DNA of 44,963 bases from Clostridia bacterium (GCA_017453245.1 JAFTKM010000004.1:1-44963), one strand, 5' to 3'; positions 1 through 8,777 are shown, numbered from the stretch's first letter. A program made the numbers and translations. The notes: generated by a model from the letters alone, not told the origin.

Positions 1-912
1 GCTGCTCAGATGGACGGCGCTATCCTTGTTGTTGCAGGTACTGACGGCCCTCTTGCACAGACCAGAGAGCACGTTCTTCTTGCTCGTCAGGTAGGCGTTC
101 CCGCAATCGTTGTTTTCATGAACAAGTGCGACATCGTTGACGACGAGGAGCTTCTTGACCTCGTTGAGATGGAGATCCGTGACCTCCTTAACGAGTACGA
201 GTTCCCCGGTGACGACATTCCGATCGTTCGTGGTTCCGCTCGTGAGGCTCTTACCTCCACCAATGGCCTTGATGCACCTGAGTATGCTTGCATTCTCGAG
301 CTTATGAATGAGGTTGATAACTACATTCCTACTCCCGAGAGAAAGGCAGACCTCCCCTTCCTTATGCCCGTAGAGGACGTATTCTCCATCTCCGGTCGTG
401 GTACCGTTGCTACCGGTCGTGTAGAGCGTGGTACCGTTAAGATGGCTGACACCGTTGAGATCGTAGGTCTCAGCGATGAGAAGAAGACTACTGTTGTAAC
501 CGGTATCGAGATGTTCCATAAGCTTATGGACTTCGCAGAGGCTGGTGATAACGTAGGTCTCCTCCTTCGTGGTGTTAACAAGAACGAGATCGAGAGAGGC
601 CAGGTTCTTGCTAAGCCCGGCTCCATCCATCCCGAGACCAAGTTCATCGGTCAGGTTTACGTTCTTACTGAGAAGGAAGGCGGCCGTTCCAAGCCCTTCT
701 TCTCCGGTTACAGACCTCAGTTCTACTTCAGAACCACCGACGTTACCGGTATCATCAACCTTCCTGAGGATGTTGAGATGTGCCGTCCCGGCGATAACGT
801 TAACATGAACGTTGAGCTTATCAGCCCCATCGCTTGCGAGAAGGGTCTTCGTTTCGCTATCCGTGAGGGTGGTAGAACCGTTGGTTCGGGCGTTGTTGCA
901 GAGATTCTCTAA
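1..912 (+). CDS. tuf: Elongation factor Tu, 3' part (5' end outside window)
   Basis: EF-Tu is the GTPase that delivers aminoacyl-tRNA to the ribosomal A site. The frame is open from base 1 and reads AAQMDGAIL, the region just after the G2/G3 motifs, so the N-terminal ~95 residues lie outside the window. NKCD (the G4 guanine-specificity motif, bases about 118-129) and the G5 GSA motif are present, followed by the two beta-barrel domains, ending VVAEIL. The 303 visible residues match the family without gaps. A strong terminator follows, so tuf is last in its transcription unit. Codon choice is highly biased (CTT, GTT, CGT), as expected for a very highly expressed gene. Confidence 0.97.
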   Translation, partial: AAQMDGAILVVAGTDGPLAQTREHVLLARQVGVPAIVVFMNKCDIVDDEELLDLVEMEIRDLLNEYEFPGDDIPIVRGSAREALTSTNGLDAPEYACILELMNEVDNYIPTPERKADLPFLMPVEDVFSISGRGTVATGRVERGTVKMADTVEIVGLSDEKKTTVVTGIEMFHKLMDFAEAGDNVGLLLRGVNKNEIERGQVLAKPGSIHPETKFIGQVYVLTEKEGGRSKPFFSGYRPQFYFRTTDVTGIINLPEDVEMCRPGDNVNMNVELISPIACEKGLRFAIREGGRTVGSGVVAEIL

Positions 913-956
913 TTCAGAATTTCAGTTTTCAAACCGAATTTAAGCAATAAATAAAG

Positions 957-1001
957 TTACCCGGCAAGTACTTTCAAACGTATTTGCCGGGTAATTTAAT
1001 A
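957..1001 (+). terminator. Intrinsic terminator after tuf
   Basis: An 11-bp perfect stem TTACCCGGCAA / TTGCCGGGTAA (957-967 and 984-994) with a 16-base loop, followed by an A/T-rich tract. It sits 45 bases after the tuf stop codon. Confidence 0.85.
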
Positions 1002-1109
1002 AAAAACGTGTCAGCGCCTATTGCTAAGAGGCATTCCGGAGTCGGTCTTAAGACAACTCTTTGGCTTATGTCCCTTTGGCGTGTGAAATAAAATTTAATA
1101 TCCTACAAA

Positions 1110-1248
1110 TTCTTTGGGGAATGGTGAAAATCCATATCGGCAGTGAAGCGCGAGGGGTATCCCTTATGCGATAAGTCTGCGAGGAGCGTGTGCTCCCGAA
1201 GAGGTAAGAAGCCTCTACCGACGGTTACAGTCCGGATGAAAAAAGAGA
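1110..1248 (+). promoter_or_regulatory. FMN riboswitch (RFN element)
   Basis: Conserved RFN blocks occur in order: TCTTTGGGGAATGGTGAAAATCC near 1111-1133 (read as two blocks around GGTGAAAATCC), ATCGGC, GCGAGGG, GTCTGCGAGGAGC, then GACGGTTACAGTCCGGATGAA near 1219-1239. The closing P1 helix can form between ATTCTTT and AAAGAGA. This fold binds flavin mononucleotide and shuts off riboflavin uptake or synthesis genes. Here it precedes ribU with a terminator between them, so control is probably by transcription termination. The region 1002-1109 shows no gene; it presumably holds the promoter, but I could not assign one. Confidence 0.93.
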
Positions 1249-1287
1249 TTTGTTAAGAACGCGCATTGTCGCCTATTTTCTCTTTTC

Positions 1288-1326
1288 CTCATAAGGGTGT
1301 AGTACCTTTATGAGTTTTTCTTTTTT
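1288..1326 (+). terminator. Riboswitch-controlled terminator ahead of ribU
   Basis: An 11-bp stem CTCATAAGGG / CCTTTATGAG (1288-1314) with one G-U pair is followed by a long T tract (TTTTTCTTTTTT). The preceding CTCTTTT is complementary to the AAAAGAGA at the end of the riboswitch, which suggests an antiterminator pairing in the ligand-free state. That pairing is inferred by eye and was not folded. Confidence 0.85.
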
Positions 1327-1416
1327 ACCTACACTTTGATTAATCGGCTTTTTTGAGATTATTTATTTACAAAATAGGCCTTAATCATATCATCTCTCGC
1401 TTTATGAGGTATAAAA

Positions 1417-2079
1417 ATGAAAAATCAAACAAGAACATCTGAGCTTACCAAGAGGATGACCGGCGTAGCCGCTTTTTCAGCGCTTGCATACGGTGTATCT
1501 CTGGTAACGAATATCAAGGTCGGCTTTTTAAGCTTTGACGCTAAGGACGCGATAATCACTATTGCCTCCTTCATTTACGGCCCGGTCTCCGCCGTGGCTA
1601 TGTCCTTTATCACCGCTTTTATTGAGTTCATTTCATTTGGCAGCACCGGTCCGTGGGGCGCGCTTATGGATTTCGTATCCACCTTCAGCTTCACCTTTAC
1701 CGCGTCGCTTATCTATAAGTACAGACGTAAGCTCTCGGGCGCACTTATCTCGCTCGGCACGGCATCGGCGGTGTACGTTGCGGTGATGATGATAGCAAAT
1801 CTTCTGATAACCCCTCTTTATATGGGTGTTGGTGTAGAGGCTGTTAAATCGCTTATTCCCACAATGCTTCTCCCGTTTAATATTGCCAAGGCTCTTATGA
1901 ATAGCGCGATAGCAATGCTTATCTATAAGCCGGTTTCAAGGCTTATCAGACGCATAGGTCTCGCTAAGCCCTCGGAGGGCAAGGGCGCATCCTCGCGCAA
2001 GGATACGGTCATTATCCTTTCTGTCGCGGCGGTCATTCTGATTGCGGCGGTAGTGATCTTCATTATACTTAGAAAATAA
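1417..2079 (+). CDS. ribU: ECF-type riboflavin transporter, S component RibU
   Basis: This is the substrate-capturing membrane component of an energy-coupling-factor riboflavin importer; the shared EcfA/A'/T module is not in the window. Evidence is the hydrophobic ECF S-component pattern, the stretch FLSFDAKDAI around residues 37-46 that matches the RibU conserved loop, and above all the FMN riboswitch directly upstream. Six membrane segments fill residues ~13-175. An unusual seventh hydrophobic helix follows a charged linker at residues ~196-218. The 220-residue length is slightly above the usual ~190-210. The start is supported by TGAGGT before ATG. Confidence 0.93.
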   Translation: MKNQTRTSELTKRMTGVAAFSALAYGVSLVTNIKVGFLSFDAKDAIITIASFIYGPVSAVAMSFITAFIEFISFGSTGPWGALMDFVSTFSFTFTASLIYKYRRKLSGALISLGTASAVYVAVMMIANLLITPLYMGVGVEAVKSLIPTMLLPFNIAKALMNSAIAMLIYKPVSRLIRRIGLAKPSEGKGASSRKDTVIILSVAAVILIAAVVIFIILRK

Positions 2080-2086
2080 TTATCAG

Positions 2087-2150
2087 AAAAAACGCTTACA
2101 GCCTCTCCCAAAGCTATTGGGAGTGTGCCGTAAGCGTTTTGTGTTTTTCG
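2087..2150. terminator. Bidirectional terminator between ribU and the MFS gene
   Basis: A long hairpin with outer stem AAAACGCTTAC (2089-2099) pairing GTAAGCGTTTT (2130-2140) and an inner CTCCC/GGGAG stem. The outer A and T runs suit termination on both strands, and the flanking genes converge here. Confidence 0.85.
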
Positions 2151-2156
2151 AGTTTA

Positions 2157-3422
2157 TCAATACTCGACCTTGTCGAGCCTCTTTACTACGGTATTTATAT
2201 AAGCGAGTGTTGCCAGCGCAAGCGCGGCTCCAAGGATGGAGAGTATCTGTTGAGCGTAGATGTGATCGAAGAATAGGAAGCTGTTGCCGTTTTTCTGCAC
2301 GTAGTCAACGATCGGCTTTACCGCGAGAGTTGCCGCGAAGCCAACGAGACCGCCCACCGTATAGAGTATTGCCACCGCGCCGTTTCTCTTTTCTCTGTCT
2401 ACGTAGTCGAAGATCACGTTCATTATTCCGCTGTTCATTCCCGCCAGAGTCACGGCGTAGAGAATATAGAAGATGATGTGACTTACCTTGCCGCCGAGAC
2501 TGTTTACGGTGAGTCCGACGGTCATTGCCACTAGGGAGAGCGACATCGAGGTGACGAATGAGCGCTTATCACCGAGCATTCCAAGCGGAGCGGAGGCGAG
2601 CGCGCGTATCAGCGCGTATCCCACAGATATCAACGATACCGCCGTCATACTGAACCCAAGATCGTTGATCTGGTATGTGCCGAAGAATGGGATAGTTACG
2701 TATTGAGTCGCGTTCCAAAGCACAAAAAGAGGGAGGAGAAGCAGGGTGGTGCGATCGGTTATAGCGCCCTTTAGCCTTTCGGCAATTGGCTTCTCGCTGT
2801 CGCTCGGGAGCTTATCCTCGCGTATAAAGAGCAGACACAATGCGTGCGACACGGTCAGTACAAGGAGGGTGACGGCGCATACCGCAAACGCTCCCGCCTG
2901 ATTTCCCTTCGCCTCAAAGCTGTCTATCATACGGCCCGCAACGGTCGTAAACACCATGCCGGAAACGAGCGAGGTGATCTCACAGCTCGCGGCAAATATA
3001 CCGCGCCTTTTGTCCTCGACCAAGGACTTAGACCAGGTTGCCTTGAGCGAGAAGGGGACGTTGAGAAGAATATTGCCGCAAAGCAAGAGAGCGGTAAAGA
3101 GTAGTGTCTTTATATCCTTTGGTAAATCTACCACGGGTATGACGTAGAGCAGGGTAAAGCACAGCTGATTGATAAGATTTATCGTGAGTGCACGCGGCTT
3201 TACCGCTCTGTCTGTACGCATCGCCAGGGATACTATCTGGAAGGCGCACCCGAGCGCGGTGAAGGAGCTGAGCACTCCTATTGTTCCGTCTGAGATACCG
3301 ATAGAGCCTGCTATCTTAGCGAGATACGCAGTGCCCGTCAGTATAGATATGAAATACTCGAGAGTCGCGGAGATTATATATAGGACTCTGCTTTTTTTGT
3401 ATACGTCTTTTTTCTGTTCCAT
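2157..3422 (-). CDS. Major facilitator superfamily transporter
   Basis: A 421-residue polytopic membrane protein with about 12 hydrophobic segments and the MFS central basic loop. The second half contains a motif-A-like loop GMLGDKRS, which matches the GxLaDrxGrr consensus. It probably exports or imports a small solute by proton exchange; nothing identifies the substrate. The start at MEQKKD is chosen over an upstream ATG because GAGGTGAG lies 5 bases before it. The gene stands alone, converging with ribU at a shared terminator. Its distance from ribU across that terminator argues against a flavin link. Confidence 0.85.
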   Translation of the reverse strand: MEQKKDVYKKSRVLYIISATLEYFISILTGTAYLAKIAGSIGISDGTIGVLSSFTALGCAFQIVSLAMRTDRAVKPRALTINLINQLCFTLLYVIPVVDLPKDIKTLLFTALLLCGNILLNVPFSLKATWSKSLVEDKRRGIFAASCEITSLVSGMVFTTVAGRMIDSFEAKGNQAGAFAVCAVTLLVLTVSHALCLLFIREDKLPSDSEKPIAERLKGAITDRTTLLLLPLFVLWNATQYVTIPFFGTYQINDLGFSMTAVSLISVGYALIRALASAPLGMLGDKRSFVTSMSLSLVAMTVGLTVNSLGGKVSHIIFYILYAVTLAGMNSGIMNVIFDYVDREKRNGAVAILYTVGGLVGFAATLAVKPIVDYVQKNGNSFLFFDHIYAQQILSILGAALALATLAYINTVVKRLDKVEY

Positions 3423-3578
3423 TTTACTCACCTCGGTGATTGTCAAGACAAGTGTAGCACAGCGCATCTCAAAAGTCAATAGTAAAAAACAAAAGGGAGC
3501 TGATTCATTTAGGTGTAATCGAAAAAGAGTCAGATGGTCATTGAAAACAACTCAAATGCTTATTATATTTGTATAAGC

Positions 3579-3611
3579 AAGAGGTGGAAATACTCATGGT
3601 TTCCACCTCTT
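3579..3611. repeat. Perfect intergenic hairpin, role unclear
   Basis: AAGAGGTGGAAA (3579-3590) pairs with TTTCCACCTCTT (3600-3611) across a 9-base loop. It lies downstream of the RNHCP gene on the minus strand and upstream of the MFS gene. On the minus strand no U-run follows; on the plus strand ATACTCTTTTTCT follows, but no plus gene precedes it. It may be a terminator or a leftover of a lost gene. The rest of 3423-3711 shows no gene. Confidence 0.5.
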
Positions 3612-3711
3612 ATACTCTTTTTCTATCGCCGTTTCCTTGCTCGATGTATTCATATACATCTATCGCTCGTCAGCCGACGATTTCCATCCTAAATTAATCT
3701 AGCTCCACTCG

Positions 3712-4041
3712 TTATATATTGCCCGCCGTCAGCTTGATAATAAGTGTGGTATCGTCGGGCTGTACCTTTGCCTCGTGCGCCGCCTTATTTCTGACAACGG
3801 CGCCGCATCTGTCGCACTTATGAATAATAACGTATCCCTTCTTAGGGTCGGGCTCCGCCTTTATGGGGCGAAGGATCCCTCCGCAGTCGTTGGCTCTGTC
3901 ACCGGGGTTTATATCCACGTGCAGAGAGCAGAGACAGAAGGGGCAGTGATTGCGGGAGGTGTACCCAAGAGGCAGGACCTCACGTCCGCAATTCTTGCAG
4001 ATAAAGCCGTTATCGTTTTTTGTAAATCTTTTATTTTCCAT
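3712..4041 (-). CDS. RNHCP domain zinc-binding protein
   Basis: A 109-residue protein of the small RNHCP family, named for the motif RNHCPFCLCS seen at about residues 31-40. Three cysteine pairs (CKNC, CPFC, CDRC) and a conserved DRANDCGG segment suggest one or two zinc-ribbon-like sites, so it is likely a nucleic-acid-binding or structural zinc protein. No precise function is established as far as I know. The length matches the family. It is a lone gene with divergent small ORFs upstream. Confidence 0.88.
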   Translation of the reverse strand: MENKRFTKNDNGFICKNCGREVLPLGYTSRNHCPFCLCSLHVDINPGDRANDCGGILRPIKAEPDPKKGYVIIHKCDRCGAVVRNKAAHEAKVQPDDTTLIIKLTAGNI

Positions 4042-4108
4042 AGACTACCTCTTGTATGATTTTTCTTCCTTGAGGCAGAATAAATATATAAAAAGCCAAG
4101 GAGGAAGT

Positions 4109-4246
4109 ATGAAAAAGGTTTTGGGAATATTAATGCTCAGTTGCATCTGCATATTGCTCGGTTTGTCGGTGAGATGGAGCAAGGAGAAGGGAATCAGCTT
4201 GGTAGATCCGACTTACAAGCTCGAAAACACGGTAGAAATGCAATGA
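4109..4246 (+). CDS. Small hypothetical membrane peptide (45 aa)
   Basis: I do not recognise this one. The ATG follows a very strong AAGGAGG Shine-Dalgarno site with 5-base spacing, the main reason to believe it is translated. The product begins MKK, then has a hydrophobic stretch to about residue 20 containing two cysteines (SCICILLG), then a short polar tail ending VEMQ. It could be a single-pass membrane peptide or a short secreted product. Its stop lies 6 bases from the 3' end of convergent mnmE, with no terminator between. Confidence 0.55.
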   Translation: MKKVLGILMLSCICILLGLSVRWSKEKGISLVDPTYKLENTVEMQ

Positions 4247-4251
4247 ACAGT

Positions 4252-5652
4252 TTACTTTCCGACGCAAAACTTAGCGAAAATGTCACTCACCACAGAATCG
4301 GACACCGCGCGTCCGTCAAGCTCGGAGATCGCGCCGATTGCCATCTCTACGTCCGAGGATGCAGCATCAGCCGCAATTCCCACGCGGTAGGCTTCGATTG
4401 CCGTGTCTATAAAACTGCGAGCGCGAAGCAGAGATGCATGCTGGCGAGCCGAGGATACAATAGCGTCCTGCCCGCAAGATATCTTCTCGTCAGTAAAGAG
4501 TCTGTTTATCAGCTCCGTGAGAGTCTTTATCGCGCTTAGATTATCCTTATCCGCCGATATCGATATCACCTCGCCGAAGACGCCCTTCGGTATGAGGGAG
4601 AGGTCGAAGGGCGGATTTTTTTCATTCACAAGGTCGCATTTGTTAAGCACGCAGACCTTGTATCCGTCCGCTTTTGCAATCTCGTCGATAAGCTCAAGGT
4701 CACTCTTGTCAATCTCGCGTGAGAGGTCAAATACCGCAAGAATAAGCTCGGAGGAGGTGATTTTGTCCTTGCTTCGCCCGATGCCTATCTCCTCAACCTT
4801 GTCGAGCTCGCCCGAGCGCACACCCGCCGTATCGGTGAGCCTTAAGGTTACACGCCCCAGGGCTACCGTCCTCTCGAGTATATCTCTCGTCGTACCCGCG
4901 ATATCGGTTACTATCGCCGCATCCTCGCCTACGAGGAGATTGTAGAGCGTGCTCTTGCCGACGTTGGGCTTGCCCGCTATGACGGTCGAAATTCCCTCGT
5001 TTATCGCACGTCCCGTTTTGTAGGTGTCAATAAGCTTAGCAAGGCGCTCACGCACACTAAGAAGCCTCGCAACTGTCTCCTCGTCGGAAAACTCACCGAG
5101 GTCCTCATCGGGGTAATCTATACGCGCGTATATCGAGCTCATCACGTCGATAAGGCTTGTCCTTATTCCGTCTATCGCCTCTTGGAGCTTTGCTCTTGCG
5201 GGACTTGCAGAGAGTCTTATCTGCTCGTGGCTCGTCGCCTCAAGCAGAGTGCCGATTGCCTCAGCCTCGGAGAGCGAGAGCTTGCCGTTGATAAAGGCGC
5301 GGCGTGTAAACTCTCCCGCCTCAGCAGGGACGGCTCCTGCGGCAAACAGAGCCTCAAGCACGGTGCGTGTGACGAGAATACCTCCGTGACAGCTTATCTC
5401 CACCGTGTCCTCGCCCGTGTAAGAGCGCGGAGCGGGGAAATATGTCAGCATACCGTCGTCGATCTTCTCTCCATTATATAATATATAGCCGTATATCTGA
5501 GTCCTGGGTCTGTACTCGTCAAGAGATTTCCCCGAGAAGGGCAAAAACACTCTCTTTGCTATCTCAAGCGCTCCGTCACCGCTCATCCTGATAACGGCAA
5601 CCCCACCCTTGCCGGGTGGGGTTGAATTTGCTGCAATTACGTTCCCGTGCAT
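4252..5652 (-). CDS. mnmE: tRNA uridine-5-carboxymethylaminomethyl(34) synthesis GTPase MnmE
   Basis: MnmE acts with MnmG to install cmnm5 on U34 of certain tRNAs, in the cytoplasm. The N-terminal tetrahydrofolate-binding domain begins MHGNVIAANSTPPGKGGV. The embedded G domain shows GKPNVGKST (P-loop, about residue 227), TDIAGTTRD (G2), DTAG (G3) and NKCD (G4). The C-terminus ends FCVGK, a conservative variant of the family FCIGK whose cysteine is catalytic. 466 residues is normal. It lies 3 bases after jag as the last gene of the rpmH operon, an order conserved in many bacteria. Confidence 0.97.
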   Translation of the reverse strand: MHGNVIAANSTPPGKGGVAVIRMSGDGALEIAKRVFLPFSGKSLDEYRPRTQIYGYILYNGEKIDDGMLTYFPAPRSYTGEDTVEISCHGGILVTRTVLEALFAAGAVPAEAGEFTRRAFINGKLSLSEAEAIGTLLEATSHEQIRLSASPARAKLQEAIDGIRTSLIDVMSSIYARIDYPDEDLGEFSDEETVARLLSVRERLAKLIDTYKTGRAINEGISTVIAGKPNVGKSTLYNLLVGEDAAIVTDIAGTTRDILERTVALGRVTLRLTDTAGVRSGELDKVEEIGIGRSKDKITSSELILAVFDLSREIDKSDLELIDEIAKADGYKVCVLNKCDLVNEKNPPFDLSLIPKGVFGEVISISADKDNLSAIKTLTELINRLFTDEKISCGQDAIVSSARQHASLLRARSFIDTAIEAYRVGIAADAASSDVEMAIGAISELDGRAVSDSVVSDIFAKFCVGK

Positions 5653-5655
5653 GCC

Positions 5656-6765
5656 TTATTTGATGTCGCTGTCATCGATGGTGTCAGCGTAGGTTTCGGA
5701 CTCGTCGGGATAGGTCTGCTTAACCGTCTCGGTCTCGTTTTCCTCAGTGCCTGCGGTAACGCTCTCCTCGATGTCATCGATTCTTACGTCGTCCTCGATG
5801 GGAGCGAACTCCTCGTTAAGGGAAGTCTTCTTCTCCTCCTCAAAGATGCCCTGAGGCTTCTTATCGGTGAGGAAGATAACTATCTTACGGTTATTGTCAG
5901 AGCCGATAGAGTTGGTGGAAACACCCTCAATACCCTGAATCTCAGAGTGGATGATTCTTCTCTCGTATGCGCTCATGGGCTCGAGCATAACGCTTCTTCT
6001 GTTGCGAAGAGCCTTAGCCGCCATTCTGCGCGCGAGAGCTCTGAGAGTCTCCTCTCTCTTTGCTCTGTATCCTTCGATGTCGAGAGTAACTCTGGACTTG
6101 TCCCTCTCGCCGTGAATGTTCTTTCTTGCGGATGCAAGGTTTGCGAGATACTGGAGCGCGTCAAGGGTGTCACCGTGGTGACCGATAAGGGTAGATGCGT
6201 CATCGCCCTTGATGGTGATTCTTCTTGTGCCGTCGTCGCAGGAGTAGAGCTCTGCGGTAGCGTTAAGACCGATGTCGAGGATAACGGTTCTGATGAAGTC
6301 GTAGGACATATCCTCACCCTCTGCAACGTCGCGTCTCTCAAGCTTGAGCTCGCACTCGGGGATAACCTGGCTCTTGGGCTTGGACTGCTGCTCGGTCTCG
6401 TTGTTATGTGTCTGGGGCTTCTTCTTGTGCTTTTTCTTCTTTGGCTTGGGAGCATCCTCGGCAGTCTTCTCGGCGGATGCCTCAGCGGTCTTGTCAGCCT
6501 CTTCGTTTACCTTGGGCTCGGGGCGTCTTTCGTTTCTCTCGGGTCTCTGCTTTCTCTCGGGTCTTCTGCGTCTCTCCTCCTTATCGGGAAGCTCGATGTA
6601 CGCTCTTACCTGCGCGGGCTTAGCGCCGAAGCCCATAAAGCCCTTTCTTCCGAGATATATAATTTCGAAGTTTACGTCGTCAAGCTCGCTCGCGCCGAGA
6701 AGCTGTCTCGCGTTAGCCTGAGCCTCTGCAACGTCCTTGCCTGTTGCAATGATTTCCTTTATCAT
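5656..6765 (-). CDS. jag: RNA-binding protein Jag/KhpB (SpoIIIJ-associated)
   Basis: Jag/KhpB is a cytoplasmic RNA-binding protein that pairs with KhpA and affects cell elongation and small-RNA biology in Gram-positives. The order is a Jag-N domain (residues 1-55, with GFMGFGAKPA), a long basic and acidic low-complexity linker (~60-125), a KH domain (GHHGDTLDALQYL, ~190-202) and an R3H domain (R..AL.RRMA.KAL, then MSAYERRIIH.). An acidic tail of about 60 residues follows. At 369 residues it is much longer than the common ~210-250 because of the linker and tail. It sits directly downstream of yidC, as in most Bacillota. Confidence 0.95.
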   Translation of the reverse strand: MIKEIIATGKDVAEAQANARQLLGASELDDVNFEIIYLGRKGFMGFGAKPAQVRAYIELPDKEERRRRPERKQRPERNERRPEPKVNEEADKTAEASAEKTAEDAPKPKKKKHKKKPQTHNNETEQQSKPKSQVIPECELKLERRDVAEGEDMSYDFIRTVILDIGLNATAELYSCDDGTRRITIKGDDASTLIGHHGDTLDALQYLANLASARKNIHGERDKSRVTLDIEGYRAKREETLRALARRMAAKALRNRRSVMLEPMSAYERRIIHSEIQGIEGVSTNSIGSDNNRKIVIFLTDKKPQGIFEEEKKTSLNEEFAPIEDDVRIDDIEESVTAGTEENETETVKQTYPDESETYADTIDDSDIK

Positions 6766-6794
6766 GTGTCGAATACCTTTCTGGTTAGTGTCTG

Positions 6795-7952
6795 TTAGTC
6801 TTTAATTTCGGGAATATCGCCGTCCATCTGCTTGCCCTTGTTCTCCTTGGATACGGGAGCGTCGGGAAGCTCGTCGTAGTCATCGTCATCGATGTAGTGG
6901 AGCGAGCGATACTTGGGCTGACTCTTAGCGATCTCTCTCTGAGCCTTTTCAGCCTCCTTCTGCGCCTTGTGGAAGCTCTTGATCTCCTCCTCGGTGTACT
7001 TGGGGAGGGGCATAGCCTTAGCAAGGATGAAGGACTGAAGAAGTCCGAGGAGCGCCTGGAAGGTCCAGTAAAGACCGAGCATACCGGAGAAGGAGAAGGC
7101 CATAACGAGTGTCATAGCGGGGAAGATGATATCCATCATTCTCATGGATGCCTGAGTCTGAGCATCCTGCTGGGTCTGGAGCTGGTTGTTGCCGTTGAAC
7201 TTACGGGTGAGCCACATGGATACCCACTGAGCTGCAGCCGCGAGTACGGGGATAATGCAGAGAATAGAGAAGTTTTTAAGGTTGGGAGTCTCTGCAAGGT
7301 TTACTCCGAAGAAGTCGAAGTTGGGGATAGACTCGTAGTCAAGACCGAGGCTCTCGATCTTCGCGATTCTCTCCTCCTTAGTGTCGAGAGATTCGGTGGA
7401 GGCGAGGATGCCTGCGTTGTCCTTGATCTCGTCGTTAACGTATGCGTAAATAGCGGAAATTACCTTGATCTCCTCGTTCTTCGGAAGTGTCTCGTATCCG
7501 TCGATAGTCTCGTCGAGAGTTACCTCCTTGTATACCTCGAGGATTACGGTGTCCATATCCTTTTCGCCTGCTGCCTCGTTGGTTTTGGCAATATAGGAGA
7601 GGGGATTCTGGATTACTGCGTAAAGAAGCATAATGAGAGGGAGCTGGATAAGGAGAGGGAGACAACCCGAGAGGGGGCTGTAGCCTTCCTTCTGCTGGAG
7701 CTCCATGATCTCCTGCTGCTGCTTCTGGAGGGTGGGCTGGTCATTTCTGCCTTTATACTTAGCCTTGATGAGCTCGATCTTGGGAGCGAGCTTGGCCATT
7801 GCGATCTGATTTTTCTGCTGTTTGATAGAGAAGGGTAAGAATACAATCTTAAATACTAACGCATAGAGCAAAAGCGCAAATGCGTATCCTCCGGTGAAGC
7901 TCTCAAAGAAGGAAAGCATCGAGCCGAGGAATCTGTAAAGCCAATCGAACAT
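6795..7952 (-). CDS. yidC: Membrane protein insertase YidC/OxaA/SpoIIIJ type
   Basis: YidC inserts and folds membrane proteins, with or without SecYEG. The conserved 60KD_IMP core is visible: the FKIVFLPFSIKQQK segment with basic cytosolic hairpin (residues ~32-75), LSGCLPLLIQLP (TM2) and later helices ending FWTFQALLGLLQS-like LYWTFQALL. There is no lipobox, so unlike B. subtilis SpoIIIJ it is not a lipoprotein. A long acidic extracellular insertion (~115-215) separates TM2 and TM3. The C-terminal tail is basic then acidic. It lies between yidD (3 bases upstream) and jag. Confidence 0.96.
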   Translation of the reverse strand: MFDWLYRFLGSMLSFFESFTGGYAFALLLYALVFKIVFLPFSIKQQKNQIAMAKLAPKIELIKAKYKGRNDQPTLQKQQQEIMELQQKEGYSPLSGCLPLLIQLPLIMLLYAVIQNPLSYIAKTNEAAGEKDMDTVILEVYKEVTLDETIDGYETLPKNEEIKVISAIYAYVNDEIKDNAGILASTESLDTKEERIAKIESLGLDYESIPNFDFFGVNLAETPNLKNFSILCIIPVLAAAAQWVSMWLTRKFNGNNQLQTQQDAQTQASMRMMDIIFPAMTLVMAFSFSGMLGLYWTFQALLGLLQSFILAKAMPLPKYTEEEIKSFHKAQKEAEKAQREIAKSQPKYRSLHYIDDDDYDELPDAPVSKENKGKQMDGDIPEIKD

Positions 7953-7955
7953 TTT

Positions 7956-8249
7956 TTAAATATCCTTTTCTTGTTTTGTCACGTCGGTATCGTCCTTTGT
8001 GTCCCCATATCCTGCACACTTAGGATTTCTGAAGCCCTTTTCCGGTACGGGATCGTATCCACCTCTGCAAAACGGATTGCAGCGGAGCAGTCTCCATACC
8101 ATAAGGATAAATCCTACGAAAAAGCCACGTTTTTGAAATGCTTCTATTGCATAGGCAGAGCAGGTTGGAGTGAACCTGCAGCAGGGCGGTTTCAGGGGAG
8201 AAATAAATTTTTTGTATAGGCGTATGAGCCATATCATTACGTGCTTCAT
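7956..8249 (-). CDS. yidD: Membrane protein insertion efficiency factor YidD
   Basis: A 97-residue member of the YidD family, a small amphipathic protein that assists YidC-dependent insertion. The diagnostic core is [15 protein letters not shown] and [13 protein letters not shown]. The ATG at 8249 is chosen because it begins one base after the rnpA stop and gives the normal family N-terminus ([18 protein letters not shown]); an upstream start would overlap rnpA by ~95 bases. It is translationally coupled between rnpA and yidC. Confidence 0.94.
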   Translation of the reverse strand: MKHVMIWLIRLYKKFISPLKPPCCRFTPTCSAYAIEAFQKRGFFVGFILMVWRLLRCNPFCRGGYDPVPEKGFRNPKCAGYGDTKDDTDVTKQEKDI

Positions 8250-8250
8250 A

Positions 8251-8628
8251 TCACTCTTTGAACATACCGAGCTTGGTAAAAGCCTCAATGAACTGAGACT
8301 TGATCTGTGTGCTCTTCGCTGTTGTGGCGGCGTGTCTGGCCGCAATGACGATAAGGAAGCCGACCTTTAAGGGCCTTTCCTTTTCCACCTGTCTTAGTCC
8401 TTCGCGAAGAACTCTCCTTGCGCGGCTGCGTACCACAGCGCCGCCAAGGGCCTTTGACGTCGTCAGACCGATACGGTTGACGATTTTCTTTTCGGGGTGC
8501 GACTTAGCGAGTCGCTTTGCCGCATAATCGGGCAGAACGTAAACCGCAAGAGCCGATGTCACTGCTCTTTTGCCCTTTGAATACGCTTTTGAATACAAAT
8601 GATTTTCGCAAATTGCTTTGAATTTCAT
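8251..8628 (-). CDS. rnpA: Ribonuclease P protein component RnpA
   Basis: RnpA is the protein subunit that helps RNase P RNA bind pre-tRNA leaders. 125 residues is normal. The family pattern is present: an NRIGL segment, then [15 protein letters not shown] (the RNR basic helix, here degenerate RSR at the usual RNR position). The start at [10 protein letters not shown] has GGAG 7 bases upstream; longer upstream starts run through a non-conserved 34 residues. It lies downstream of rpmH after a terminator-like hairpin. Confidence 0.93.
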   Translation of the reverse strand: MKFKAICENHLYSKAYSKGKRAVTSALAVYVLPDYAAKRLAKSHPEKKIVNRIGLTTSKALGGAVVRSRARRVLREGLRQVEKERPLKVGFLIVIAARHAATTAKSTQIKSQFIEAFTKLGMFKE

Positions 8629-8733
8629 ACGTTCTCCATTATGGGTGTATTTTAGGGGAAGGGAAATCCGTCCGCACATTTTCCGCGCGTCCTTGCGTCC
8701 GCTCCCTTTTTCGACAGAGCCCCATATCAAACA

Positions 8734-8777
8734 AAAACCCCGATAAAATTCGCAAGCGGCGTTTTATCGGAGGTTTT
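8734..8777 (-). terminator. Attenuator-like hairpin between rpmH and rnpA
   Basis: AAAACC..CGATAAAA pairs with TTTTATCG..GGTTTT (8734-8748 with 8762-8777) around a 13-base loop. On the minus strand a U-rich TTTTTGTTTG run closes the structure. It would lower expression of rnpA and later genes relative to ribosomal protein L34. Confidence 0.75.

Noticed and set aside
3612-3711. Possible gene remnant between MFS and RNHCP genes
   Set aside because: No frame without stops and no recognisable peptide; left as plain intergenic sequence.
5647-6798. Long plus-strand reading frame opposite jag
   Set aside because: Leucine/serine/valine-rich antisense shadow of jag with no ribosome site.
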